DNA of 64,000 nt from a bacterium (GCA_016699045.1 CP064957.1:124001-188000); one strand, 5' to 3'. Numbered from the stretch's first letter, positions 18,696-28,621 are shown. The notes: a model not told the origin generated them from the sequence alone. Made by a program: numbers and translations.

Positions 18696-18842
18696 ATGAC
18701 ACAATCATCCAAAGCTGGTTGTAATTGTTCCTGCAAAAAAGCATGCTCAAGTAGATGCAAGTGTGATAAAAAATGCAAATGCCCATGCAATGGTCCCGTT
18801 AAAAAAGCATGTACGTGCAAAACCAAGTGCTCATGCAAATAA
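18696..18842 (+). CDS. Metallothionein-like Cys/Lys-rich small protein
   Basis: 48 residues, of which 13 are cysteine and about 13 lysine, with no aromatic or hydrophobic core. Cysteines at 9, 11, 13, 17, 21, 23, 27, 29, 31, 39, 41, 45 and 47 make five CxC pairs or triplets and repeated CxxxC spacings (GCNCSCKKAC, RCKCDKKCKCPC, CTCKTKCSC). This composition is typical of metallothioneins, which bind Zn, Cu or Cd through thiolate clusters; it does not match the SmtA/BmtA pattern of cyanobacteria. AAGGAAG lies 6 bases before the ATG and a terminator immediately precedes the gene. No signal peptide, so it should be cytoplasmic. Function is inferred from composition. Confidence 0.75.
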   Translation: MTQSSKAGCNCSCKKACSSRCKCDKKCKCPCNGPVKKACTCKTKCSCK

Positions 18843-18862
18843 CTCACTATTCATAAATTACT

Positions 18863-18901
18863 GGGGGCTTAATCGTCAAAAAAAAATTTGGCAAAGCCCC
18901 C
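18863..18901. repeat. Inverted repeat after the metallothionein-like gene
   Basis: GGGGGCTT pairs with AAGCCCCC around a 23-base A-rich loop, 20 bases after the stop codon. No T-run follows on the plus strand, so it is a weak terminator candidate or an mRNA-stabilising hairpin. Confidence 0.4.
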
Positions 18902-19028
18902 GGCAAAATTCAAACACTACTTATTAATCTCAGCATCTTTTGATCAATTTAATTTATTCTTCCCTAAGCCAACTCAATATACTAAACTAATTTTGCGAAA
19001 AGAGACCACCTCACGCCAGGGGAGATTC

Positions 19029-20231
19029 ATGAAGTATAAAAAATTATGTACCTACTTGGTAATTCTAGGAATTATTACAGGAAGCGGATACCTTCTTTAT
19101 CAGCGCTACGTAAAAAAACCGGCACCACAATTTTATAAAACAGAAAAGCCACAATGCCGGTCTATCAGCCAAATCATTCTTGCCTCGGGAATTTTAGAAA
19201 TAAAAGATCTCGTAAAAATTGGCAGTGTTGTTTCTGGTACCATAAAAGAACTCTACGTTAAAGAAGATCAGCAAGTTCAAAAGGGCGAGCTGCTAGCAGA
19301 AATTGACCCAGGAACGGGCGAAACAGATTTCCAAGATGCGTATCTACGCGTCATGAGACTTCAAGCAGAACTTGAATACCAAGAAAAAAATTATGTACGC
19401 AAAAAAGAACTTTTTGAAACGGGACAGTTGGCAAAAGATACATTTGAAATGCTTGACCGCGATTATGAAACAAAAAAAATTGATTTAAAATCAGCAAAAA
19501 CAAAATTAGAAAAAGAACGCCTCTCGCTCCAAAACCGTAAAATATTGGCGGCAGGCAACGGCTTTGTCACTGCCGTTAACGTCTATAAAGGCAGCGGTGT
19601 TACCGGTACCGATTTCTCATCAGCACCGTTGTTTGAAATAGCACCTGACATTACCGAAATGGAAGCGAAACTTGATATTGACGAAAGCGATATTGGCTCG
19701 GTAAAACCAGGACAAATAGTTACCATGGCTGTTAACACCTACCCAGACCTTGAAATTAAAACCACCATAAAAACGGTCGGCTTTTCACCCAAAACAAATA
19801 AAGACAGTCTCTTTTACAAAGCAACTATTGATATCAGCAACCACAACCGCCTCTTTAGGCCAGGCATGACGCTGAATGCAAAAATCAAAGCATCAAAGAT
19901 AAAAAAAGCTCTCTGCATAAAAGGTATCAGCTTTCAAACAAATCCTAAAGTACTCAAAACTATAGCCAAGCAATTGAACTACGAATTCAAACCTCTCGAC
20001 AAAAAAAGCCGCAAAGAATTTAAAAAAACCTATCCCAACAAACGCGTTAAATTTATATGGACGGTTGCCAATAAAACATTTATCGAAAAAGGTATTTTGC
20101 TGGGCATCACTGATGATAACTATTTTGAAATTAAAGAAGGCTTGAGCGAGCACGAAGAAGTTATAACCGATATCGCTGAAAAAGATGACATGGAAAAACT
20201 CTATAAAAAGTGGTTCAAAGGTACCTTATAA
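19029..20231 (+). CDS. MacA-like periplasmic adaptor (HlyD family), copy 1
   Basis: 400 residues from the ATG at 19029 (AGGGGAG about 6 bases upstream); the longer frame adds 47 unlikely residues. N-terminal membrane anchor (about 7-25), then a lipoyl half-domain (VSGTIKELYVKEDQQVQKGELLAEID), a coiled-coil hairpin (about 95-180), the second lipoyl half (GFVTAVNVYKGSGV) and a beta-barrel domain (FRPGMTLNAKI). MacA proteins link an ABC permease to an outer-membrane duct. First gene of a five-gene operon; the next starts 3 bases later. Confidence 0.88.
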   Translation: MKYKKLCTYLVILGIITGSGYLLYQRYVKKPAPQFYKTEKPQCRSISQIILASGILEIKDLVKIGSVVSGTIKELYVKEDQQVQKGELLAEIDPGTGETDFQDAYLRVMRLQAELEYQEKNYVRKKELFETGQLAKDTFEMLDRDYETKKIDLKSAKTKLEKERLSLQNRKILAAGNGFVTAVNVYKGSGVTGTDFSSAPLFEIAPDITEMEAKLDIDESDIGSVKPGQIVTMAVNTYPDLEIKTTIKTVGFSPKTNKDSLFYKATIDISNHNRLFRPGMTLNAKIKASKIKKALCIKGISFQTNPKVLKTIAKQLNYEFKPLDKKSRKEFKKTYPNKRVKFIWTVANKTFIEKGILLGITDDNYFEIKEGLSEHEEVITDIAEKDDMEKLYKKWFKGTL

Positions 20232-20234
20232 ACT

Positions 20235-21464
20235 ATGAACTCACGCATTTTAATAAAAAGTTCTTTGCGCGCTCTCAACCACCACAAAGGACGCTCTTTC
20301 CTGACTATCTTGGGCATTATTGTTGGTATTGCTTCAATCATTGCAACACTAGCAATCGGCTACGGCGCTGAAGAAAAAATGCGTAAATCAATTTTAGCAA
20401 TTGGCAACAACTATATTGAACTTTGGCGAGGCAACTTTACGCTTGAAGGAGCAACCAAATCAATCAAGCAAAAAGAAACAAAAAAACTGACAACGGCGGA
20501 TGTTACCAGCCTCAACAACCAATGCCCGGGCATAAAGAAAATATCGCCCGTCATTTTTGATCGCGGCATTATTGAATATCATGGCTCTGCCGTTATGTGC
20601 GATATCAAAGGCGGTAACGATGAACTGCTCAGTGTCATGGGCCGCTCGCTCAGTAAAGGTGCCAATATGACGCAGCATCACATTCAAAAAGGAACGCGCG
20701 TTGCTCTGCTGGGAGACCAAACCGCTAAAGACCTTTTTAAAACCGTTGACCCAATTGGCCGCACGATAAAAGTAAAAAATATTTTGTTTACCGTTATTGG
20801 CGTTATTAAAAAAATAGACAATGCTCCCGGCCACCGCGATCCAAATCTTGACGTTATTATTCCTTTTACTTCAGCAAAAAAATATCTCAAAAATCACAAC
20901 AGTAGCACCATTCACGGCATTGTCATTGCTGGCAAAAGTCTTGACAAAATGCCAACCATTGTACGACAAATTAAAAAAATTATGCGTGCTCGACACAATT
21001 TAGGCATTGATGAACCAAATGATTTTTCAATTATAGACCAAGCATCTATGCTTAAAGCCGCAAAAGCTTCTTCTACCATTTTTAACATCTTTCTCTTAAT
21101 TGTCGCCTCAATTTCTTTGCTCGTTGGCGGCATTGGTGTTATGAATATCATGCTTGTTTCTGTTACCGAACGAACACAAGAGATCGGCATTCGCATGGCT
21201 CTCGGCGCTTCTCATGCACTCATTTTGCAACAATTTTTAATTGAATCAGTTGTTTTGTGTTTTATTGGCGGCATCATTGGTATCGTGCTTGGCTTAGTCA
21301 CCCCTTTCATAGCACAATACACTTTTCAGTTACCTGCCGTCATACGCATCGAACCGATTATCGTTGCTTTCTGTACCATATTTTTAATTGGATTAATTTT
21401 TGGCTTTTATCCGGCACAAAAAGCAGCCCGGCTCAACCCGGTAGAAGCTCTTCTCAAACAATAA
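20235..21464 (+). CDS. MacB-type ABC permease without ATPase domain, copy 1
   Basis: 409 residues: one N-terminal helix (GRSFLTILGIIVGIASIIATLAI), a large MacB-type periplasmic domain (about 50-280) and three C-terminal helices with the FtsX motif VGGIGVMNIMLVSVTERTQEIGIRMALGA. These are mechanotransmission transporters that drive export through a MacA adaptor. Unlike E. coli MacB the nucleotide-binding domain is a separate gene, here 22664-23353. Paralogue of 23350-24567. Confidence 0.9.
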   Translation: MNSRILIKSSLRALNHHKGRSFLTILGIIVGIASIIATLAIGYGAEEKMRKSILAIGNNYIELWRGNFTLEGATKSIKQKETKKLTTADVTSLNNQCPGIKKISPVIFDRGIIEYHGSAVMCDIKGGNDELLSVMGRSLSKGANMTQHHIQKGTRVALLGDQTAKDLFKTVDPIGRTIKVKNILFTVIGVIKKIDNAPGHRDPNLDVIIPFTSAKKYLKNHNSSTIHGIVIAGKSLDKMPTIVRQIKKIMRARHNLGIDEPNDFSIIDQASMLKAAKASSTIFNIFLLIVASISLLVGGIGVMNIMLVSVTERTQEIGIRMALGASHALILQQFLIESVVLCFIGGIIGIVLGLVTPFIAQYTFQLPAVIRIEPIIVAFCTIFLIGLIFGFYPAQKAARLNPVEALLKQ

Positions 21465-21470
21465 AGAATT

Positions 21471-22667
21471 ATGATGAATAAAAAAAAAGCTATTATTACG
21501 CTCTTTCTTGTCTGCACAACGTGTACAACTGGATATTTTTTTTTAAGTAAAAAAAAAGAAACACTCAATATTGTAACGGAAAAACCACAACGCCGACACC
21601 TCGCACAATTCGTTACCGCATCGGGCACACTGAAGGCTAAAGATCAATTTACCGTTGGTAGCTTGGTTACCGGCAAGGTCGTAAACATTTTGGTCGACAA
21701 TAATGATCACGTAAAAAAAGATCAAGTACTTGCTATTCTTGATAACGGAATTGGCGATACTGACATCAAAAAATTGATTGCTCAATGCGCTGAAGCGCAA
21801 GCAACATATGATTTTCAGAAAAAGTTTTTCGAACGCCAAAAAGAACTTTATGCAAGCGGGCAACTTGCCCAAAACAAATTCGAGCAAGAAGAACGAGATT
21901 TTTTGATTACACAAGCACGCGTTGAACAACTCAAGGCGTCGCTGGAGCGCGAACAAAAAATGTATGCTAACCTTTTCATTAAATCTCCCGACACGGGCAC
22001 CATCATTGCTAAAAAAATTGATATCGGCCAACAAATAACTTCACAACTCGATGCAACAGTTTTATTTATTATCGCCAAAGATCTAACCGATATGGAAGCT
22101 TATGTTGATGTCGATGAAGCAGATATTGGACTTATTAAAGAAAACCAGGAAGCAGTTTTTACCGTTGATACCTTTTCAAAACGGCCTTTTGTTTCATCGG
22201 TCAAGCAAGTACAATTTCAATCAAAAATTGTTGAAAATGTTATAACGTACGCCACCGTTCTCAAAGTCAGCAACCCAACCATAGAGCTGCGTCCAGGCAT
22301 GACAACCAACGTTGAAATCAAAGTCAACGAAGACAAAAATGCCCTCTCGGTACCTAATAAAGCGTTGCGCTTAAGCACATTTCGTCTTGAAGAATTTGCT
22401 AAAAAAGCCGGCTATACAATTGAAAAGCTTGAATTAAAACCTGGCTCAATTAAACAGCAACAACGTGATACCTTGTGGATTCTCGAAGAAAAAACTATCA
22501 AACAAGTTGATGTTAAACTTGGTGTTATCGATGTTCGCTTTACACACGTAATCGATGGACTTAGCGAACAAAGTAACGTTATCGTAGAATTCACTGAACA
22601 ACCACACGAAAATATACTGTTGCGATCGGTATATGGTGCTCGACCAGGAACGATAGGTACCAAATGA
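21471..22667 (+). CDS. MacA-like periplasmic adaptor (HlyD family), copy 2
   Basis: 398 residues with the same order as the adaptor at 19029: anchor (about 7-26), lipoyl half-domain (VTGKVVNILVDNNDHVKKDQVLAILD), long helical hairpin (about 105-175), second lipoyl half (TGTIIAKKIDIGQQI) and barrel (LRPGMTTNVEIKV). Its stop codon overlaps the ATPase start (ATGA). It contains two A9 runs (near 21478 and 21548) with the frame intact, which is useful when judging the frameshifts elsewhere in the window. Confidence 0.88.
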   Translation: MMNKKKAIITLFLVCTTCTTGYFFLSKKKETLNIVTEKPQRRHLAQFVTASGTLKAKDQFTVGSLVTGKVVNILVDNNDHVKKDQVLAILDNGIGDTDIKKLIAQCAEAQATYDFQKKFFERQKELYASGQLAQNKFEQEERDFLITQARVEQLKASLEREQKMYANLFIKSPDTGTIIAKKIDIGQQITSQLDATVLFIIAKDLTDMEAYVDVDEADIGLIKENQEAVFTVDTFSKRPFVSSVKQVQFQSKIVENVITYATVLKVSNPTIELRPGMTTNVEIKVNEDKNALSVPNKALRLSTFRLEEFAKKAGYTIEKLELKPGSIKQQQRDTLWILEEKTIKQVDVKLGVIDVRFTHVIDGLSEQSNVIVEFTEQPHENILLRSVYGARPGTIGTK

Positions 22668-23353
22668 AACTGTTAGAAGCAAAAAATCTTGTTAAAATTT
22701 ACCGCATGGGCGACACCGATTTAGCTGCGCTCAAAGGCATTAATTTGACTATTGATCAGGGCGAATTTTTAGCCATCATTGGCACTTCAGGATCAGGCAA
22801 ATCTACTCTCATGCATTTGTTAGGATGCCTAGATATTCCAACTGAAGGCGAATACTTTATTGAAGGAAAAAATGTCGCCAAAGCAACACGCGATGAACTT
22901 GCCAAAATTAGAAATGAAAAGATTGGTTTTGTCTTTCAAAAATTTCATTTACTTAGTGATTTAACAGCGCTTGAAAATGTCGCCCTACCCCGCCTTTATG
23001 CTGGCCAAACTGAAGAACAGGCAACTCGGGAAGCAACCGCACTTTTACAATCAGTTGAACTTGGCAATCGCTTGGATCACTATCCTTACCAACTTTCTGG
23101 CGGGCAGCAACAACGCGTAGCCATCGCCCGCTCGCTCATCAATAAACCACGCATCATCTTGGCCGACGAACCAACCGGAAATTTAGATTCTGCCACCGGC
23201 GAAACAATTATCAATATGTTCAAAAAACTCAATGCCGAACAAAATGTTACGGTAATTTTAGTAACGCATGAACCACGCATAGCAAACTATACCAAACGTA
23301 CCGTTGAATTAATTGACGGGCTTATTGTTTCAGATAAAAAGAACAATTCATGA
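22664..23353 (+). CDS. ABC transporter ATPase, LolD/MacB type
   Basis: 229 residues. Walker A GTSGSGKST, Q-loop region GFVFQKFHLL, signature LSGGQQQR, Walker B IILADEPTGNLDS and the H-loop ILVTHEP are intact. This is the LolD/FtsE/MacB class that partners FtsX-fold permeases. It overlaps both neighbours by 4 bases, so it probably serves both permeases of the operon. The gene could be mistaken for lolD, but no LolC/E-type lipoprotein-release genes adjoin it. Confidence 0.93.
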   Translation: MKLLEAKNLVKIYRMGDTDLAALKGINLTIDQGEFLAIIGTSGSGKSTLMHLLGCLDIPTEGEYFIEGKNVAKATRDELAKIRNEKIGFVFQKFHLLSDLTALENVALPRLYAGQTEEQATREATALLQSVELGNRLDHYPYQLSGGQQQRVAIARSLINKPRIILADEPTGNLDSATGETIINMFKKLNAEQNVTVILVTHEPRIANYTKRTVELIDGLIVSDKKNNS

Positions 23354-24567
23354 AAATAGCAATTATATTTAGAACCGCCCTTAAATCTTTGGCAAGCCAC
23401 AAAATACGCTCACTACTCACAACGCTTGGTATTATTATCGGCGTTGTTGCCATTGTATGCGTCATGTCAATTGGCGAAGGAGCAAAAAATCGCGTTAACC
23501 AAGAAATTGAAAAACTAGGCAGCAATTTTATTATCGTTCTTTCTTCATCACAAAAAAAATTAACAAGCCGCAGCGCCCCACTAAAACCATTGCTCACACC
23601 AAAAGATTTGCTCACCATAAAAAATGAATGCGAGAATATTGCCATGATCTCACCAGGCATTCAACAACCAGCAAAAATTATGTTTGGTAATAAATCATGG
23701 GAAACTACTTTGGGCGGCGTTGGACAAAATTATACTGAGATTAGAAATTGGCGCTTAACTGATGGCGATTTTTTTACCCATCACGATATGCTTGCTGGCA
23801 GCAAGGTTGCCGTTATTGGCTTAACAGTACGACGTGAAATTTTTGGCAACGAAAACCCAATCGGCAAAACATTACGTATTAAACGTATTCCTTTTTTAAT
23901 CATTGGCTCCTTAAGCGAAATGGGTAAACGTGCCGACGGCATGGACCAAGACGATACCGTCCTCATTCCTGCTACCACTATGCGCAAAAGAATTATGGGC
24001 GGGGTAGATCGCTACTTTGCGTTAATAATGTCGGCAAAAAATAAAGAGCGCATGCAACAAACGTCAAAAGAAATACGCTCCATTTTACGCCAAACACATA
24101 AAATTCCTGAATGCGATGATGATGATTTTACCATGTTTACACAAGAAGATATTGCACAAGCTTCAAGTGCGGCAACCAAAATTATGAATCTTTTACTTTT
24201 ATTTGTCGCCCTTATTTCCCTGGTTGTTGGCGGTATTGGCATTATGAATATCATGCTTGTTTCAGTAACTGAACGCACGCGAGAAATTGGTGTTCGCATG
24301 GCCCTTGGGGCTACAACACGCAGCATTCTGAATCAATTTATTTTTGAAGCAATTACCATCTGCTTGATTGGTGGACTACTTGGTTTGCTCATTGGTATTG
24401 GTGGCGCCGTTGCCATTGGTCTCGGGCTTGGTTGGCCAATTTTCATATCCAAAATATCACTCGCAATATCGCTTGCCACATCAGCATCAATTGGGCTCTT
24501 CTTTGGCTATTACCCTGCGTACAAAGCCTCAAGACTTAACCCAGTTGATGCATTAGCAGAACGCTGA
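23350..24567 (+). CDS. MacB-type ABC permease without ATPase domain, copy 2
   Basis: 405 residues, paralogue of 20235-21464: N-terminal helix (IRSLLTTLGIIIGVVAIVCVMSI), periplasmic domain, and C-terminal helices with VGGIGIMNIMLVSVTERTREIGVRMALGA. It overlaps the ATPase by 4 bases and ends the operon, 4 bases from convergent rsmG. The operon order adaptor-permease-adaptor-ATPase-permease suggests either two exporters sharing one ATPase or a heterodimeric permease. Confidence 0.9.
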   Translation: MKIAIIFRTALKSLASHKIRSLLTTLGIIIGVVAIVCVMSIGEGAKNRVNQEIEKLGSNFIIVLSSSQKKLTSRSAPLKPLLTPKDLLTIKNECENIAMISPGIQQPAKIMFGNKSWETTLGGVGQNYTEIRNWRLTDGDFFTHHDMLAGSKVAVIGLTVRREIFGNENPIGKTLRIKRIPFLIIGSLSEMGKRADGMDQDDTVLIPATTMRKRIMGGVDRYFALIMSAKNKERMQQTSKEIRSILRQTHKIPECDDDDFTMFTQEDIAQASSAATKIMNLLLLFVALISLVVGGIGIMNIMLVSVTERTREIGVRMALGATTRSILNQFIFEAITICLIGGLLGLLIGIGGAVAIGLGLGWPIFISKISLAISLATSASIGLFFGYYPAYKASRLNPVDALAER

Positions 24568-24571
24568 AATT

Positions 24572-25204
24572 TTATAAACCAAAAAAAATCAATTTTCTAT
24601 TTCTTTGACCCATTTTGTATTCTTCACTTCGTTTGACCAGGTGAGCAACAAATTTATTGCATTCCCACTGCTCAGCTGCCCAATAAACCAATGTCGCATT
24701 TTTATGTGCACATGATGGCTTAAACATCCGACACAGCTCAGCTTCTTCAATGGCAGCACGTGTCACAAAAAGATCAATTTTCTCTTCTGTTTTACGTAAA
24801 AAAGTACGCCAATCAAGATCACAGATTTCAACATTTTCAAGTTCAAGAATAGCAATCAAATCTGCCAAATATGCTTGTTTTTTTTTGTTAACTTCAATCA
24901 ACACAACTTTTAAATGTGGGAAAAGAATTTTAAGAGGAATAGCGGGAAAACCAGCGCCGGTACCAACATCAGCAATAGTGGTAAGAGCATTAAGATCTAC
25001 AAACTTTCTCAAAATTAAAGAATCTTGAAAATGCTGCCGCACAATCCCCAATAAATCTTTAATCGCGGTAAGATTGGTTTCTTTGTTGCGCTCACTCAAC
25101 AACGCTTCATAACGTTGAAATTGAGAGAGCTGAAGCTCTGAAAGTTGCTCGGTTTTTGCAAACTCTGCCCAAATAGTTTCTGGTGAACGTGATGCTTTAC
25201 TCAT
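24572..25204 (-). CDS. rsmG: 16S rRNA (guanine-N7) methyltransferase RsmG
   Basis: 210 residues from the ATG at 25204, placed 8 bases after GGAG; the longer frame adds 15 residues. SAM-binding motif IADVGTGAGFPAIPLKI, plus the N-terminal RsmG helix pattern (YEALLSERNKETNLTAI, HFQDSLIL). RsmG methylates G527 of 16S rRNA. It is not next to mnmG (gidA) or parAB, its frequent neighbours. Convergent with the exporter operon. Confidence 0.92.
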   Translation of the reverse strand: MSKASRSPETIWAEFAKTEQLSELQLSQFQRYEALLSERNKETNLTAIKDLLGIVRQHFQDSLILRKFVDLNALTTIADVGTGAGFPAIPLKILFPHLKVVLIEVNKKKQAYLADLIAILELENVEICDLDWRTFLRKTEEKIDLFVTRAAIEEAELCRMFKPSCAHKNATLVYWAAEQWECNKFVAHLVKRSEEYKMGQRNRKLIFFGL

Positions 25205-25323
25205 AAACATTTCTCCAATAAAAACGATGTTTTTAATCAAATTTTTCAAATCTAGAACTTAATGAATTCTTTTTTGGTATCCTAAAACTGTTAATAAACT
25301 CTTGTTATCAAAAAAGGAAGTGT

Positions 25324-26097
25324 ATGATGAACCTATCACAAAAATGGGTAAAAATCATCTTTACCCTGCTATTGTGCCTAAAAACCCACTATTTGTACGC
25401 AGATAATCGCATTGTTATACAACTCAGGCATGCCCCAGACGATGTTATAAACAGCGCGCAGCAAGACGTACACGAGGACAAAACAATAAAAAAAATCAAT
25501 TCTCTTGACGAAAAGACTCCTGGCGAGGTAAGTAAAAAGCTAGTGAAGAATGGTATCAAAGCGTACGTGCGACCAACATTGAGCGGATTTATGGCAATTT
25601 ATGGCGGTTACTTAGACATTTCAGATCAGGATGGACTCATCACGTTTCCCTTGCGCCACGCAAGCGAAAAGATATATCTTGCCGTAACGCCTGACATTAA
25701 GCTGGTCAACGTCAAAGATAAAACATTTTCCCATCATGAATTTTTAGGTAAAAACAATCCAACAGAACTTTATCTGCTTGAAAAAAAAGAAGACGATAAA
25801 GAGCAACCATTCTGGAACACAAAAAAAATTAAGCTACCAAAAAACAACCGCATAGCACCCATTAGCGTTGTACTTTTAACTAAGCCAAAAAACGTCGCAA
25901 TCGTTGAAGGCGACAGCTTAGCAACAAAAAACCCACAGCTTGTATTGCCACCAATTTATGTTATTAGCACGCTGAATCATACAAAAATTCTTTTAAAAAT
26001 GCTTGATTTAAAACAATTTTTTGAAACAATTAATATAAGAAAAAAGAGTATTGATGATGAAGGGAAAGGTATTCAGAAAATGATTACCAATGTGTAG
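25324..26097 (+). CDS. Secreted protein of unknown function
   Basis: 257 residues (256 if the second ATG is used), with a signal peptide at about 1-26 ending near LYADN. The mature part is basic, mixed alpha/beta in pattern, with no repeats or recognised motif. AAGGAAG precedes the ATGs. Placed between rsmG and a small lipoprotein; possibly co-transcribed with the latter (30-base gap). No family recognised. Confidence 0.65.
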   Translation: MMNLSQKWVKIIFTLLLCLKTHYLYADNRIVIQLRHAPDDVINSAQQDVHEDKTIKKINSLDEKTPGEVSKKLVKNGIKAYVRPTLSGFMAIYGGYLDISDQDGLITFPLRHASEKIYLAVTPDIKLVNVKDKTFSHHEFLGKNNPTELYLLEKKEDDKEQPFWNTKKIKLPKNNRIAPISVVLLTKPKNVAIVEGDSLATKNPQLVLPPIYVISTLNHTKILLKMLDLKQFFETINIRKKSIDDEGKGIQKMITNV

Positions 26098-26127
26098 TTC
26101 TTTTGTTTAACCCATAAGGAGAGAAGC

Positions 26128-26334
26128 ATGAAATATGCAGTACGTTTGATGGCCTTGTTGGCCATAGTAAGCCTTGGCCTCGTTTCAGGTTGTGGTAAAA
26201 AAGACAAAGACAAAAATAACGACAAACAACATGCTCAAAAAGCTGATAAAAAAACACGCGGAGCCAAAGACAGCAAAGACAAAAAAGCAGCAAAAAAAGA
26301 AAAGACAAAAAACCGCTGGACGCTCGGCAAATAA
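26128..26334 (+). CDS. Small Lys-rich lipoprotein
   Basis: 68 residues. A signal peptide ends in the lipobox LVSGC; the remaining 45 residues are almost entirely charged (Lys, Asp, with Asn, Gln and Ala), with no fold signature. Probably a membrane-anchored basic tail, perhaps binding peptidoglycan or nucleic acid. AAGGAGAG lies 6 bases before the ATG and a strong terminator follows. Confidence 0.75.
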   Translation: MKYAVRLMALLAIVSLGLVSGCGKKDKDKNNDKQHAQKADKKTRGAKDSKDKKAAKKEKTKNRWTLGK

Positions 26335-26350
26335 GTCTTTTTTAAAATAA

Positions 26351-26395
26351 AAAGCGGCCCGTCGTTTCTAATTTTCAGAAACGACGGGCCGCTTT
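26351..26395. terminator. Bidirectional Rho-independent terminator
   Basis: A perfect 19-bp stem (26351-26369 with 26377-26395) and a 7-base loop, with T-rich flanks on both strands. It ends both the lipoprotein gene (plus) and the first M3 peptidase gene (minus). Confidence 0.92.
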
Positions 26396-26415
26396 TTATT
26401 TTTCAGGTTATAAGT

Positions 26416-28508
26416 CTAATTCAAGCCAAGAGCATCTAAAAATGCATCTTGATTCGGCTCTCTACCCAAAAAGTCTTTCAGCATTTCATTCGGATCTTTA
26501 GCACCACCATGCGCCAAAATAGCTTTGATATATTTTTGGCCCATTACCGGATTGAGTAACCCATTTTTTTTGATTTCATAAAAAATATCGAGTGCAAATA
26601 CTTTTGACCACATGTACCCATAATACTTAGCACCATAACCATTCAAATGACCAAACGCCGCATAATGGTGCGCTTCAGGTTCAAATCGTATGTTATGACT
26701 ATAACGCGCTGACAGGTCCTTGGTTATTGCATCAAGATCTTTATTTTGACCAGCTTGATAACAAGCCAATGAAAATAACGAAAGAACACCTTGACAACGT
26801 ACAAAGCGACCAGAGTCAAACTTTTTCAAGGCTATTTTTTTCTCAATTAATTCAGCAGGAAACGGCTTGCCCGTTTTATAATGAGCACTAATCAGCGTCA
26901 GCATATCTTTGTTATACATCCATTCTTCAAGCATTTGTGACGGCAGTTCAACAAAATCTATTTTGACACTTGGCGAGGCAAGTTCAGTTCTGCTAAGCAC
27001 GGCATGCATCGCATGCCCAAACTCATGAAAAAATGTTTCAACATCGCTGTGCTTAAACAACGCCGGTGCATCAGCTGTTGCTTTTGGAAAGTTAGCAATA
27101 ACAATGCCAAGAGCAGCGACGTCCCGTTTTTCATTATGAATAGCATGCCTAAACGGTAGGTAGCACGCATGGTTATACTTTCCTTCACGCGGATACAAAT
27201 CTAGATACAAATGACCAATCAACTGATGCGTTACTGCATCATAAACTTCAAGCAATTTGACTTCATCATGCCACGCCCAATCTGGCATTGTTTCTTCAAA
27301 TTTTAGACCCAAAAATTGCTCATAAATACTGAGCATGCCAGCCAAGGCAGTATCAACAGGGAAATACTCAGCCAGCTCTCGTTCATCAAGTTGATAGTGC
27401 TTTTTTTTGTAGGCATTTTTTACAAACGCAATATCCCAGGCGTTAAATTTTCCATCAGCATCAAGCGCGATACCGACAGGCAAATCACTCTTTAAAAGAT
27501 CGTATTCTGCTTGTTCTTTCTTTTCACTTTTGGCCATCAAATCAACTAAGAATTTTTCTACGCGTTCCACATTGTGTGCCATACCAGAATGAGTATCTAA
27601 TGCCGCATATGATTCAAAACCAAGCAATTCTGCCAACTCATCGCGATACGCAATCAACCGAGCAATTGATTTTGATTAACGGGATATGCTCTATTTTGAA
27701 AGGCAAAATACAAATCTTTCCGTGTTTTTTCAACAGAACAATTTTGCATAACTTCGATAAATGTTGGGTAATCACATCCCAAAATGTACTGATCACCCTC
27801 TTTCTTGAGCGCATTAATAAAGCTTTCTCGCAGACCATTCAAACCAGTACGATCAACTAAAATGATACTTTTGTCAGCCGCAATATTTGCATCAAAATCA
27901 ATCCCAACTTGTGCAATTTTTTTCTTGATATCTTTTACTTTTTCAAGCTGATCTTTAGGCAAATCTAATCCAGAGGTATGAAAATCTTTCATCGCTTCAT
28001 CAAGATAATAAACTTCCTGCTCGCTCAACGTTTCAGCCGCCTCACATAACTCGCGATACTTTTTAAACGCAAAATATAAACGCTGATCAAAATATAAATC
28101 AACACTAAATTTGCTCAACTGAGCACTCGCTTCTTGACACACGTCACGCATTTTTTTATCAGGATGGGTCATGTTCATCAACGTAATCGCTGCATCTACT
28201 TGACCAAACTTTTCTTGTGATGTGTCAAGGGCACGCATGGTGTTATCAAACGTTCGTTGCTCATCAGGAATAGCCAAAATAGCATTAAATTCTTCCGTTG
28301 CTTGCACCATGGCACGCTCAACAAAACTGGCAACTTCTACCTCATTCTTTGGAAACAAGGCACCAAGCCCATGAACACTTTGAGCAATTTTTTTTGCCTT
28401 GTGCTGCTTATGCGAAATCATCATAGCATTTCTATCTTTTGCATGATTATGACAACTTAACATCAAAACAGGCAGCATCGCGATGATGCCCACGCGCAAA
28501 CTCTTCAT
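26416..28508 (-). pseudogene. M3-family zinc metallopeptidase lipoprotein, copy 1, one frameshift
   Basis: About 697 residues once joined. The start is the ATG at 28508 (GAGGTG 5 bases upstream). A signal peptide with lipobox LMLSC is followed by the helical M3 fold, and HEFGH (in TFFHEFGHAMHAVL) supplies the zinc ligands and catalytic Glu. M3 enzymes (oligopeptidase A, Dcp, thimet oligopeptidase) trim peptides of under about 20 residues; a lipoprotein form would work in the periplasm or at the surface. Copy 2 reads TTTTT where this copy has TTTT (27670-27673), and that single missing base breaks the frame after YPVNQ. Everything else is open, so the gene is freshly broken or miscalled. Confidence 0.85.
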
Positions 28509-28555
28509 ACACACCTCACTCTCTTCACGGCAAATTATTTAATACAAAACTTCTT

Positions 28556-28604
28556 CAAAAAGAGCGCGTCATCTCTGAAAATTAGAAATGACGCGCTCTT
28601 TTTT
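28556..28604 (-). terminator. Rho-independent terminator of M3 peptidase copy 2
   Basis: A stem of about 19 bp with a single C-A mismatch around AGAGCGCGTCAT/ATGACGCGCTCT, a short loop and T-rich flanks on both strands. Confidence 0.85.
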
Positions 28605-28621
28605 ACTTTAAAATTATCAGC

